A DNA stretch of 64,000 bases, from positions 55,097,559 through 55,161,558 of the forward strand of contig NC_092040.1 of the NCBI RefSeq assembly GCF_003086295.3, written 5' to 3'. The notes beneath the pieces are model-generated. The model did no database searches. It had not been told where the DNA came from and saw only the letters and a program-made list of their open reading frames with translations. Positions 1 to 11,292 of this stretch are shown here, piece by piece (the first letter of the stretch is position 1; each line of letters starts with the position of its first letter). The position numbers and the translations under genes were made by a program. This DNA comes from Arachis hypogaea. Taxonomy: Eukaryota; Streptophyta; Magnoliopsida; Fabales; Fabaceae.

Positions 1-941
1 AAAAAAGGTTACATTGACAAAGTGATCAGGTTTTAACAATGATACAGGCCCATATAATAAATAATAGTTAAAGCTAAAGGAGGAAATTTAGTAATGCTTA
101 ACTTCTAGTGTGATCATGACACACTAAAAGTTGGGTTGTTACATAAAATCTTCTTCCTCTTCTTGTTTTTGTCTTGTTTAAGTGCCAAAACAAAATGATG
201 CTATTTAGCCATGTGTCCAGCGTGGTAAGTTAGAGCCAATTTAACACACAGTTCATTGATTCAATACTAGAAAGGGTCCAAGGACCAATTTGGTGCCCAA
301 AACTGAATCTCGAGGACTAGTGTAGATAATTTTGAAATTGAAAGACTAAAATGGTGAAAGTTGTTAATCTAAGAGGCCACTTTGGAGATTTAGTCTATTT
401 TCTAATTATACAATGGAGGTATAAAAATAGTACTAACATCATCAGAGTTTAGAGTAGCACAACCACCTCCTCCGCATTCGCTTTGGGTAAACCCGAACTT
501 GAAGCTAATAGCATGGCCTGTAGACACAATCATGCACGACCTGGCACAGTTTGTGGAAAACCATAAACCCTAGCTTGTGGATGCAAATCACAACCGGTGG
601 AAGCCACTCAACCCTTGTCCTATGGATGAAAAGCATGTGGCTCATGACTTATGAGACACCTTGCATTGTCTGTCAATGCAAAGCATGATGTGTGGCTCTT
701 CTCCTCCCGTTGTCTCAAATCACTAGTGGATGCAACACTACCACAGTCCAGATATATTTTGCTTGAGAAAATGACTAACAAAAATGGTTAATTGGAGTAA
801 AATAGGAGGGAGTATGTAAGAGTGATATTTGAAAATTTTTAATTTTCGTATTCTGTTAATAGTGTTCTTGGCTTTTTGCTACTTTTGAGTGCTCTTGTAA
901 CTAAAAAAAGGAAATAATTAATGTATTACTAGAAAGTATGT
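1..941. other. intergenic, no gene seen
   Basis: No convincing coding sequence on either strand. 131-141 reads GGGTTGTTACA, the same word that ends a repeat-like stretch at 28453-28463, so an old LTR edge may lie here. 260-400 has the phrasing of decayed repeats (aggaccaatttggtg). Nothing else can be supported. Confidence 0.5.
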
Positions 942-1532
942 AGGAATGGCAAACGGGCCAAAACTCACCAAGCTGGCCTGCGTAACTCACAAAAAAAGAT
1001 GAGCTTGACTAGAATTTTGAGACCGTCATATTAAAAAGCTCGCTTAACTCACACCGCCCTAACCCACAGGTTTTAATAGGTCTCGGCGGGGCAGGGTGGG
1101 CTTACCCGGCGGGCCCACTATTTTATTTTTTAAAATCTAATACAAAAATACTCAGACCCGTATTAAACCGACTTGACCCAGATTAACAAACCATAGCTAT
1201 AATGTTAATTCACATCACACTCTTCATCAGCCACAACCATCCACCCGTATCCCCAAGGACACCAACAACCAACCCTCAAGTCCCCAACCCTGGTTAGTGG
1301 TCACACGCACTCTTCTCTGGAACCATTGCTTGGGTCTATCGCCGACGACCAGAGTTGTAGCGTCTCCCCTCGCACGGTTAGTTCATACTCCTTCTTGGTC
1401 ATTATGCAATCACACACCCACGGCTTTCCTCTCCCCTACAATCTTGCATCCTCTCCAGACTCGCACCACCGTCGCGCTGCTCCTGACAGGCTACTCCCAA
1501 AGTCACTTGCTTGCACAGTCTCAATTGCTGAC

Positions 1533-2977
1533 TGATAAACCACTATTTTATGGTTTATCTTGTGCTCAATTGGGTGGTTTTTATCATCTTCACCCACTTA
1601 TTCATATGATTTGCATGGTTTTACATTCTCCTTCCTGATTTTGTGCCATGATTGAAAACATGCTTCTTTGGCTTTTATTTTCTTTTATTTAAATCCTCTA
1701 TTATTATCATTCGATGTCTTGATATGTGTGTTAAGTGATTTCAGGGATTACAGGGCAAGAATGGCTTAGAGGATGGAAAGGAAGCATGCAAAAGTGGAAG
1801 GAATACAAGAAGTTGAAGAAATTGCTAAACTGTCTAGCCTGACCTCTTCGCACTAAAACGGTCATAACTTGAGCTGCAGAGATTCAAATGACGCGGTTCC
1901 AGTTGCGTTGGAAAGCTAACGTCCGGGGCTTCGATTTGATATATAATTTGCTATAGTGTACGTACAGCTAGCTGATGCGAATGCGCGCTTCACGCGGACG
2001 CATCACGGTGACAAAAAACCAGCGTGGCAGATTTTATAACCAGCGAATTCTAGGCTGTTTTTGACCTAGTTCTCGACCCAGAAAATACAGATTTGAGGCT
2101 ATAAAGTTAAGAAATACATCATAGAACATACATACATTCATAATACATACTTTTCATAATTTAGATGTAGTTTTTAGAGAGAGAGGTTCTCTCCTCTCTC
2201 TTAGGTTTTAGGATTAGGATTTCTTTTAGTCATTAGGATTATTTCTTCGTACCAGTTTCAATAATTTATGTTTCCCTTCTAATTCTATTTACTCTAAAGC
2301 TTTTATTTGTATTTGATTTATGTTGCCCAATTGGCTTATAAACTTTTTCATGTTAGAATTGACATCTTCATTCAATTTGAGGTATTCCAGATATTTATGA
2401 TTTTAATTTAGTTTTCTATATTCTTGGTTCTGGTTGATTAATTGGTGACTCTTGAGTTATCAAACTCATCGTGATTGATAATTGTTATTCTTGCTGATTA
2501 ATTTAGATTCTTATAACTCTAGTCTTTCCTTAAGGAGTTGACTAGGACTTTGGGTGTTAAATTAATTTGTCCACTTAACTGGCCTTCATAGTTAGAGGTT
2601 GACTTAGTGGTAGCAAAAATATAATTCTCATCACCATTGATAAGGATAACTAGGATAGGACTTCCAACTTTTATACCTTGCCAAGAGTTTTATTAGTTAT
2701 TAATTTATTAATTTCCTGCAATCTATTTCTCTTGTTCAAAACCTTTTCAAAAAACCCAAAACTACTGTTTTCCATAACCAATAATAAATCATACTTCCCT
2801 GCAATTCCTTGAGAAGACGACCCGAGGTTTAAATACTTTGGTTATCAATTTCAAAGGGGTTTGTTACTTGTGACAACCAAAACGTTTGTACGAAAGAATT
2901 TTCTGTTGGTTTAGAAGCTATACTTACAACGCGATCATATTTGTGAATTTCTCTGCCAATAGAAAATCCGTTCGTCA
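1533..2977 (+). repeat. solo LTR, family 2 (Athila/Tat-like)
   Basis: It runs from TGATAAACCAC to TTCGTCA and is collinear with the complete family 2 LTR at 55144-56630. Shared landmarks are a TATA box (TATAAAG, 2100-2106), a GA-rich/CT-rich hairpin (2175-2203), the passage on leftover 'lag' sequence around 2500-2700, and the GACCCGAGG...CTTTGG segment near 2820. A cluster of CG-rich words (1974-2012) sits upstream of the TATA box. No primer site follows 2977 and no internal region is attached, so it is a solo LTR or fragment. The 5-mers at the two ends (CTGAC, AATTT) do not match, so the exact left edge is uncertain by a few bases. Confidence 0.7.
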
Positions 2978-3113
2978 AATTTGTGATTTGCTTTGTTAAA
3001 TTTTTTTGCTTTGATTGAATTAGAATTACTTTTTTTAAATTTGTTTTAATAATCTAATGCAGATTTTTTTTTCGTTTGCTTTGTTTTGTTTGCTTAGGAT
3101 TTAACTAAGTCAG

Positions 3114-4770
3114 TGATGAGCGGATAATTTATACGCTTTTTGGCATTGTTTTTAGGTAATTTTTAGTAGAATCTAGCTACTTTTAGGGATGTTTTCATTA
3201 GTTTTTATGCTAAATTCACATTTCTGGACTTTACTATGAGTTTGTGTGTTTTTCTGTGATTTCAGGTATTCTCTGGCTGAAATGAGGGACCTGAGCAAAA
3301 CTCTGATAAAAGGCTGACAAAAGGAGTGCTGATGCTGTTGGATTCTGACCTCCCTGCACTCAAAATAGATTTTCTGGAGCTACAGAACTCCAAATGGCGC
3401 GCTCTCAAGGCGTTGTAAAGTAGACATCCAGAGCTTTCCAGAAATATATAATAGTCCAAACTTTATTCGAGATTAGATGACGTAAACTGGCGCTCAACGC
3501 CAGTTCTATGTTACATTCTGGAGTCAAACACCAGAAACACATCACGAACCAGAGTTGAACGCCAAAAACACGTTACAACTTGGCGTTCAACTCCAAAAGA
3601 AGCATCTGCACATCTAAAGCTCAAGCTCAGCCCAAGCACACGCCAAGTGGGCCCCGAAAGTGGATTTCTGCATCAATTATTTACTTTTGTAAACCCTAGT
3701 AGCTAGTCTAGTATAAATAGGACAGTTTACTATTGTATTAGAAGTCTTTTGATAGTATAGTCTTTGACCACATCTTTGGACGTTTAGTTCTTAGACCAGG
3801 GGGGCTGGCCATTCGGCCATGCCTGGACCATCACTTATGTATTTTCAATGGTGGAGTTTCTGCACACCATAGATTAAGGGTGTGGAGCTCTACTGTACCT
3901 CGAGTTTTAATGTAATTACTACTATTTTCTATTCAATTCAGTTTATTCCTGTTCTAAGATATTCGTTGCACTTCACTATGATGAATGTGATGATCCGTGA
4001 CACTCATCATCATTCTCACCTATGAACGCGTGACTGACAACCACTTCCGTTCTACCTTAGACCGGGCGCATATCTCTTGGATTCCTTAATCAGAATCTTC
4101 GTGGTATAAGCTAGAATTGATGGCGACATTCATGAGAATCCGGAAAGTCTAAACCTTATCTGTGGTATTCCGAGTAGGATTCAGGGATTGAATGACTGTG
4201 ACGAGCTTCAAACTCGCGATTGTTGGGCGTGATGACAAACGCAAAAGAATCAATTGATTCTATTCTGACATGATCAAGAATCGACAGATGATTAGCCGTG
4301 CTGTGACAGAGCATTTGGACCTTTTTTACTGAGAGGATGGGATGTAGCCATTGACAACAGTGATGTCCTACATACAGCTTGCCATGGAAAGGAGTAAGAA
4401 GCATTGAAAGTATGAAAGCAGTATGTTGCAGAGATCCAAAAGGAACACATCATCTCCATACACTTATTTGAAATTCTTACCAATGATTTACATAAGTATT
4501 TCTATCTTTATTTTCTGTTTATTTATTATTATTATTATTCGAAAACTCCATAACCATTTATTATCCGCCTAACTGAGATTTACAAGATGACCATAGCTTG
4601 CTTCATACCAACAATCTCCGTGGGATCGACCCTTACTCACGTAAGGTTTATTACTTGGACGACCCAGTGCACTTGCTGGTTAGTTGTGCGAAGTTGTGAA
4701 GAAAGTGCTGAGTTATAAACGCGCATACCAAGTTGAATGCCATTGTTAGAGATCACAATTTCGTGCACCA
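3114..4770 (+). repeat. 5' LTR of element A
   Basis: 1657 bp, beginning TGATGAGCGG and ending GTGCACCA. U3 carries several self-complementary words of the type CTGGCGCTCAACGCCAG (3489-3600), followed by a TATA box at 3711-3719. Near the 3' end is a stem-loop CCTTAC-TCAC-GTAAGG (4631-4646), then TTTATTACTTGGACGAC. Its partner is 12736-14390. Confidence 0.9.
3711..3719 (+). promoter_or_regulatory. TATA box of element A 5' LTR
   Basis: GTATAAATAG lies 590-600 bp into the LTR and is repeated at 13335-13341 in the 3' LTR. It is the best core promoter candidate and marks the U3/R side of the LTR. The palindromic words lie 110-220 bp upstream. Confidence 0.6.
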
Positions 4771-4776
4771 AGTTTT

Positions 4777-4794
4777 TGGCGCCGTTGCCGGGGA
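4777..4794 (+). other. primer binding site, tRNA-Asp
   Basis: TGGCGCCGTTGCCGGGGA begins 6 bp after the LTR end and is complementary to the 3' end of plant tRNA-Asp (CCCCGGCAACGGCGCCA). Athila-type Ty3 elements are known to use tRNA-Asp. Confidence 0.85.
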
Positions 4795-5802
4795 TTGTTC
4801 GAGTTTGGACAACTGATGGTTCTTCTTGTTGCTCAGATTAGGTAAATTTCTTTTTGTTCCATTTTTGAAAAAAAAAATTTCAAAATTCTTTCTAAAAAAA
4901 AAAATTTTCCTTTTGTTTTCGAAAATTAGTCAAAATTTTTAAGAATGAATTCTAGAGTTTCATGGTAACATGTTGAAGCCTGGCTGGCTATAAAGCCATA
5001 TCCAAATTCGTTTGGATTGAGGCTTCCACTTATCAACATAAAAGGCATGTATATGGAGTTGGATGAAGTATCAGTTGTTGCATGCCTGATTTATATCCTA
5101 AAGCTGGCTGGCTATTAAGCCATGTCCAACCCTTGGATTGGAGTTTTAGGCTAACATTGAAAGATTCCTGGAATTCTTCTTAAAATTTTTTTTGAATTTC
5201 TTATTTTCTTTTTCCTATATGTTTTCCGAAAAAAATAAAAGAAAATACAAAAAAAATCATAAAATCATAAAAAAACCAAAAATATTTTGTGATTCTTGTT
5301 TGAGTCTTGTGTCATGTTTTAAGTTTGGTGTCAATTGCATATTCACTTTGTTCTTGCATTTTTCGAAAATTCTTGCATTCATAGTGTTCTTCATGATCTT
5401 CAAGTTGTTCTTGGTAAGTCTTCTTGTTTGATCTTGATGTTTTCTTGTTTTGTGTTTTTTGTTGTTTTTCATATGCATTTTTGCATTCATAGTGTCTAAG
5501 CATTAAAGATTTCTAAGTTTGGTGTCTCGCATGTTTTCTTTGCATAAAAAATTTTTCAAAAATATGTTCTTGATGTTCATCATGATCTTCAAAGTGTTTT
5601 TGGTGTTCATCTTGACATTCATAGTGTTTTTGCATGCATCATGTGTTTTGATTCATAATTTTCATGTTGTAAGTCATTTTTATGTTTTTCTCTCTCATAA
5701 CTAAAAATTCAAAAATAAAAAAAATATCTTGTCCTTATTTTTCTCAAAATTTCAAAAATTTGAGTTGACTTAGTCAAAAAATTTTAAAAAAACTTAGTTA
5801 TT

Positions 5803-7326
5803 TGATGAGCGGATAATTTATACGCTTTTTGGCATTGTTTTTAGTATGTTTTTAGTATATTTTAGTTAGTTTTTATTATATTTTTATTAGTTTTTAGTTA
5901 AAATTCACTTTTCTGGGCTTTACTATGAGTTTGTGTGTTTTTCTGTGATTTTAGGGATTTTCTGGCTGAAATTGAGGGACCTGAGCAAAAATCTGATTCA
6001 GAGGCTGAAAAGGACTGCAGATGCTGTTGGATTCTGACCTCCCTGCACTCGAAGTGGATTTTCTGGAGCTAAAGAAGCCCAATTGGCGCGCTCTCAACGG
6101 CGTTGGAAAGTAGACATCCTGGGCTTTCTAGCAATGTATAATAGTCCATACTTTGCCTGAGATTTGATGGCCCAAACTGGCGTTGCAAATCAGCTTCAGA
6201 ATTCCCGGCGTTTAACGCCGGAACTGGCATAAGAATTGGAGTTAAACGCCCAAACTGGCATAAAAGCTGGCGTTTAACTCCAGAAAAAGTCCCTACACGA
6301 AAAGTATCAATGCTCAGCCCAAGCACACACCAAGTGGGCCCCGGAAGTGGATTTTTATGTCATTTACACATTTCTGTATACCCTAGGTTACTAGCTTACT
6401 ATTAATAGGATCTTTTGACATTGTATCTGTACCTCATGACACTTTACACGTTTCTTTGTGTACCTTCCACGGCATGAGTCTCTAAACCCCATGGTTGGGG
6501 GTGAGGAGCTCTGCTGTGTCTTGATGGATTAATGCAATTACTACTGTTTCTTATTCAATCATGCTTGCTTCCATTCTAAGATATTACTTGTTCTTAAACC
6601 GGATGAATGTGATGATCCGTGACACTCGTCATCATTCTCAACTATGAACGTGTGCCTGACAACCACCTCCGTTCTACTTTAGATTAAGTAGATATCTCTT
6701 GGATTCTTAAATCAGAATCTTCGTGGTATAAGCTAGAACTGATGGCAGCATTCAAGAGAATCCGGAAGGTCTAAACCTTGTCTGTGGTATTCTGAGTAGG
6801 ATTCAATGATTGAATGACTGTGACGAGCTTCAAACTCCTGAGGGCGGGACGTTAGTGACAGACGCAAAAAAGAATCACTGGATTCTATTCCGGCCTGATT
6901 GAGAACCGACAGATGGATAGCCGTGCCGTGACAGGGTGCGTTGAACATTTCCACTGAGAGGATGGGAGGTAGCCACTGACAACGGTGAAACCCTTGCATA
7001 CAGCTTGCCATGGAAGGAGCCTTGCGTGCTTGAAGAAGAAGACAGTAGGAAAGCAGAGATTCAGAAGATGGAGCATCTCCAAAACCTCAACCTATTCTCC
7101 ATTACTGCAAAACAAGTACTTATTTCATGTTCTTTTACTTTTCACAATCAACCCTGATAATTATTGATATCCTGACTAAGATTTACAAGATAACCATAGC
7201 TTGCTTCAAGCCGACAATCTCCGTGGGATCGACCCTTACTCACGTAAGGTATTACTTGGACGACCCAGTGCACTTGCTGGTTAGTTGTGCGGAATTGCAA
7301 AAGTGTGATTGCAATTTCGTGCACCA
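5803..7326 (+). repeat. solo LTR nested in element A leader
   Basis: 1524 bp of a related LTR (TGATGAGCGG...GTGCACCA) with no internal region. Flanks are TTATT (5798-5802) and CTATT (7327-7331), a 5-bp duplication with one change. The uninterrupted equivalent exists in element B (about 54000-54060 on the other strand), where the sequence on either side is continuous. Its stem-loop CCTTAC-TCAC-GTAAGG is at 7234-7249. GGCGTTTAACGCC-type words are at 6206-6280. Confidence 0.88.
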
Positions 7327-8166
7327 CTATTTCTTATAAGTCAAGTCAAATTTTCAATTTTAAAAATCTTATCTTTTCAAAATCTTTTTCGAAAATCAAA
7401 TCTTTTTCATTTTCTTATTAATTTTTGAAAATATTTAAAAATATTTTTTTCAAAATCTTTTTCTTATCTTTATTTCAAAATTTCGAAAACTTTACTAACA
7501 ACTAATGTGATTGATTCAAAAATTTGGAGTTTGTTACTTTCTTGTTAAGAAAGGTTCAATCTTTAAATTCTAGAATCATATCTTTTAGTTTCTTGTTAGT
7601 CAAGTAATCAAATTTTAATTTTAAAAAAATCAATTCTTTTTCAAAATATCTTTTCTATCATATCTTTTTCAAAATTTTATCTTTTTCAAAAATTAGATTT
7701 CAAAATATCTTCCAACTTCTTATCTTTTCAAAATTAAATTTCAAATCTTTTCAACTAACTAGTTGACTTTTTGTTTGTTTTAACTATATCTTATCTTTTT
7801 CAAAACCACCTAACTACTTTCCTCTCTCTAATTTTCGAAAATTACCTCCCTCTTTTTCAAAATTCTTTTAATTAACTAAATGTTTTACATTTCAATTTTA
7901 ATTTTAATTCTTCTTTTAATTTTCGAAAATCACTAACCCTTTTTCAAAATTAATTTTCAAATTCTCTCCCTCTCATCTTCTTCTATTTATTTATTTATTT
8001 ACTAACACTTCTCTTCATCTCAAGAATCTGAACCTATCTTCACCCTTGTGTTTGGATTCTTACCTTTTTCTTCTTCTATTCCTTTCTTCTTCTACTAACA
8101 TAAAGGAATCTCTCTACTGTGGTAAAGAGGATCCATATTATGATTTTCTGTTCCCTTCTTTTTCAT
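7327..8166 (+). other. AT-rich leader of element A
   Basis: Dense in runs like TTTTCAAAATCTTTTC, with no coding potential. It continues 4795-5802 across the nested solo LTR and corresponds to 53200-54729 in element B. It is the untranslated leader between the primer site and gag. Confidence 0.6.
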
Positions 8167-10475
8167 ATGAGCAGGAGCAAAGACAAGAATATTCTTGTTG
8201 AGGCAGATCCTGAACCTGAAAGGACTCTGAAGTGGAAACTAAGATAAGCTAAATTACAACAATCCAGAGATGACCTTACAGAAATTTTCGAAAAGGAAGA
8301 GGATATGGCAACCGAAAATAATAATGCAAGGAGGATGCTTGGTGACTATACTACACCTACTTCCAAATTTGATGGAAGAAGCATCTCAATCCCTGCCATT
8401 GGAGCAAACAATTTTGAGCTGAAACCTCAACTAGTTGCTCTACTGCAACAGAACTGCAAGTTCCATGGACTTCCATTAGAAAATCCCTACCAGTTTTTAA
8501 CTGAGTCCTTGCAGATCTGTGAGACTGTTAAGACTAATGGAGTAGATCCTGAAGTCTACAGGCTCATGCTTTTCCCCTTTGCTGTAAGAGACAGAGCTAG
8601 AATATGGTTGGATTCACAACCTAAAGATAGCCTGGACTCCTGGAATAAGCTGGTCGTGGCCTTCTTGGCTAAGTTCTTTCCTCCTCAAAAGCTGAGCAAG
8701 CTTAAAGTGGATGTTCAGACTTTCAAACAAAAAGATGGTGAATCCTTCTATGAAGCTTAGGAAAGATACAAGCAGATGACCAAAAGGTGTCCTTCTGACA
8801 TGCTTTCAAAGTGGACTATTTTGGATATATTCTATTATGGTCTATCTGAGTTCTCTAAGATGTCACCGGACCATTCTGCAGGTGGATCCATTCACCTAAA
8901 GAAAACGCCTGCAGAAGCTCAAGAACTAATTAACATGGTTGCAAATAACCAGTTCATGTACACTTCTGAGAGAAATTCTGTGAACAATGGGAAACCTCAA
9001 AAGTAGGGAGTTCTTGAAATTGATGCTCTGAATGTCATATTGGATCAGAACAAAATGTTGACTCAGCAAGTCAACATGATTTCTCAAAGTCTGAATGGAT
9101 GGCAAAATGCATCCAACAGTAGTAAAGAGGCTTCTTTTGAAAAGAAGCTTATGATCCTGAGAACCCTGCAATGGCAGGGGTAAATTATATGGGTGAACCT
9201 TATGGAAACACCTATAATTCATCATGGAGAAATCATCCAAATTTCTCATGGAAGGATTAACAAAAGCCTCAACAAGGCTTTAATAATGGTGGAAGAAATA
9301 GGCTCAGCAATAGCAAGCCTTATCCATCATCTTCTCAGCAACAGACAGAGAATTCTGAGCAGAGCACCTCTAACTTAGCAAACTTAGTCTCTGATCTGTC
9401 TAAGGCTACTTTAAGTTTTATGAGTGAAACAAGGTCCTCCATTAGAAATCTTGAGGCACAAGTGGGCCAGCTGAGTAAGAAAATCACTGAAACTCCTCCT
9501 AGTACTCTCCCAAGCAACACTGAAGAGAATCCAAAAAGAGAGTGCAAGGCCATTGACATAATCAAAATGGCCGAACCTAGAGAGAAAGGAGAGGACGTGA
9601 ATCCCAATGAGGAAGACCTCATGGGACGTCTCTCAAGCAAGAAGGAGTTCCCTATTGAGGACCTAAAGGAATCTGAGGCTCATATAGAGACCATAGAGAT
9701 TTCATTAAACCTCCTTCTGCCATTCATGAGCTCTGAAAACTATTCTTCCTCTGAAGAGGATGAAGATGTAACTGGAGAGTAAGTTACTCAATATCTAGGA
9801 GCCATCATGAAGCTGAATGCCAAATTGTTTGGTAATGAGACTTGGGAAGGTGAACCTCCCTTGCTCATTAGTGAACTAGATACATGGGTTCAGCAAACTT
9901 TACCTCAAAGGAGACAAGATCCTGGAAAATTCTTAATACCCTGTACCATAGGCACCATGACCTTTGAGAAGGCTCTGTGTGACCTAGGGTCGGGTATAAA
10001 TCTTATGCCACTCTCTGTAATGGAGAAGCTGGGGATCATTAAGGTACAGCCTGCCATATTCTCATTACAAATGGCAGATAAGTCAGTAAGACAAGCTTAT
10101 AGATTGGTAGAGGACGTGTTAGTAAAGGTTGAAGGCCTTTACATCCCTGCTGATTTCATAATCTTAGACACTAGGAAGGAGGAGGATGAATGCATCATCC
10201 TTGGAAGACCTTTCCTAGCCACAGCAGGAGCTGTGATAGATGTTAACAGAGGAGAATTAGTTCTTCAATTGAATGGGGACTACCGTGTGTTTAAAACCCA
10301 AGGGTGTTCCTCTGCAACCATGGAGAGGAAGCATAAAAAGCTTCTCTCAAGACAGAGTCAAACAAAGCCCCCACAATCAAACTCTAAGTTTAGTGTTGGG
10401 AGGCCACAACCAAACTCTAAGTTTGGTGTTAAAACCCCACATCCAAACTCTAAGTTTGGTGCTGGGAGTCTATAA
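8167..10475 (+). pseudogene. gag-protease pseudogene of element A
   Basis: Collinear with the intact 773-codon frame of element B (53195-50874, - strand). It starts ATGAGCAGGAGC and is broken by in-frame stops near 8247, 8758, 9004, 9257 and 9780 and by a frameshift around 9135-9180. The gag core is readable (FELKPQLVALLQQ, RDRARIWLDSQPKDS, YYGLSEFSKM), as is the pepsin-like protease (CDLGSGINLMPLSVMEKLG, then IILGRPFLATAGAVIDV). There is no CCHC zinc knuckle. The C-terminus has three repeats ending NSKF(S/G)(V/A). The stops near 9257 and 9780 fit CAA to TAA changes, as expected of methylated silent repeats. It cannot give a full product. Confidence 0.85.
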
Positions 10476-10707
10476 CATTGACCTGATCACCTGTGAGGCT
10501 CCATGAGAGGCCACTGTCAAGCTATTGACATTAAAGAAGCGCTTATTGGGAGGCAATCCAATTTTTTATTTAATTAATTTTATTTTTATTTTATTGTTCT
10601 TTTATGTTTTCTTATGTTCATGATCATGTGGAATCATAAAACAAATACAAAAATTAAAAATAAAATCAAAAACAGCAGAAGAAACAGCACACCCTGGAGG
10701 AAGGGCT
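10476..10707 (+). other. non-coding spacer after gag, element A
   Basis: Contains a conserved passage (about 10500-10555, ending GGGAGGCAATCCAATTTT) that also follows gag in both parts of element B (46370-46440 and 50795-50870, inverted). No coding sense beyond gag. Confidence 0.5.
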
Positions 10708-10990
10708 CACTGGCGTTTAAATGCCAGTAAGGAGCATCTGGCTGGCGTTCAACGCCAGAACAGAGCATGGATCTGGCGTTGAACGCCAAAAACATGCAGC
10801 AATCTGGCGTTTAAATGCCAGGATTGCACATTGAGGAAAGCTGGCATTCAATGCCAGAAACATGCTGCAAATGGGCGTTGAACGCCCAAAACAAGCATAA
10901 AGCTGGCGTTTAACGCCAGAAACAAGCATCAATCTGGCGTTAAATGCCAGGATTGCATGCAGAGGGCATTTTACACGCCGAATTGGTGCA
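10708..10990 (+). repeat. array of palindromic words CTGGCGTTNAACGCCAG, element A
   Basis: About nine units 30-45 bp apart, each built on a near-perfect inverted word. Variants keep arm pairing: CTGGCGTTCAACGCCAG (10742), TGGGCGTTGAACGCCCA (10872) and CTGGCATTCAATGCCAG (10841), where both arms change together. Spacers contain GCAT/ACATGC-type words. It lies between gag and ORF2 and upstream of the hairpin at 11016. Equivalent arrays are at 46060-46235 and 50370-50650. No protein is indicated. Confidence 0.8.
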
Positions 10991-11015
10991 GGAATGTTAA
11001 ATCCTTGACACCTCA

Positions 11016-11039
11016 GGATCTGTGGACCCCACAGGATCC
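11016..11039 (+). other. conserved hairpin downstream of the array
   Basis: GGATCTGTGG-ACCC-CACAGGATCC can fold with one bulge. The same place in element B has GGATCCTGTGG...CCACAGATCC once at 45973-45996 and twice in tandem at 50283-50338. It is non-coding and its position is constant between the array and the ORF2 leader. Confidence 0.5.
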
Positions 11040-11219
11040 CCACCTACCTCAACTCACCTTCTCTCTTCTTCACCAATCACCTCAATCTCTTTTCCTCATC
11101 ACCTCTTCACCACTCACATCCATCCATCCTTCCCACCCAAACCCACCCTAAATGGCCGAAACACAAACCTCTCTCCCTCTCCTCCATCTCTTCCTCCTCT
11201 TCTTCCATTTTTTCTTCTT

Positions 11220-11256
11220 TTGCTCGAGGACGAGCAATATTCTAAGTTTGGTGTGG
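11220..11256 (+). other. internal stem-loop plus CTAAGTTTGGTGTGG tract
   Basis: TTGCTCG-AGGA-CGAGCAA (11220-11237) is a perfect 7-bp stem with a 4-base loop. Five bases further on is CTAAGTTTGGTGTGG (11242-11256). The same pair of signals, with different stem bases, stands directly before the 3' LTR (12698-12735). This internal copy may be a second (central) polypurine-tract-like signal or an RNA element of the ORF2 leader. Function is inference. Confidence 0.55.
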
Positions 11257-11292
11257 TAAAAGCATAGCTTTTTTGTTTTTCCATAACCATTG

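Noticed and set aside
1297..1638. Open frame of about 113 codons in the hAT left part
   Set aside because: It crosses the hAT/solo LTR border at 1533, has no recognisable domain and biased composition, and overlaps another frame.
4156..4483. Repeated 60-95 codon frames within LTRs (also 6733-7082, 13734-14106, 42221-42460, 55026-55262)
   Set aside because: They recur because the LTRs recur. They are antisense to LTR transcription, differ in length between copies and show no domain.
5192..5704. Phe/Leu-rich frames in the element A leader, resembling membrane peptides
   Set aside because: They arise from the TTTTC-rich leader. The opposite strand gives matching Lys-rich frames, and homologous leaders do not conserve them.
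10708..10990. CRISPR-like array
   Set aside because: The regularly spaced words are short palindromes with variable spacers, but this is plant retroelement DNA, words and spacing vary, and no cas-type genes exist.
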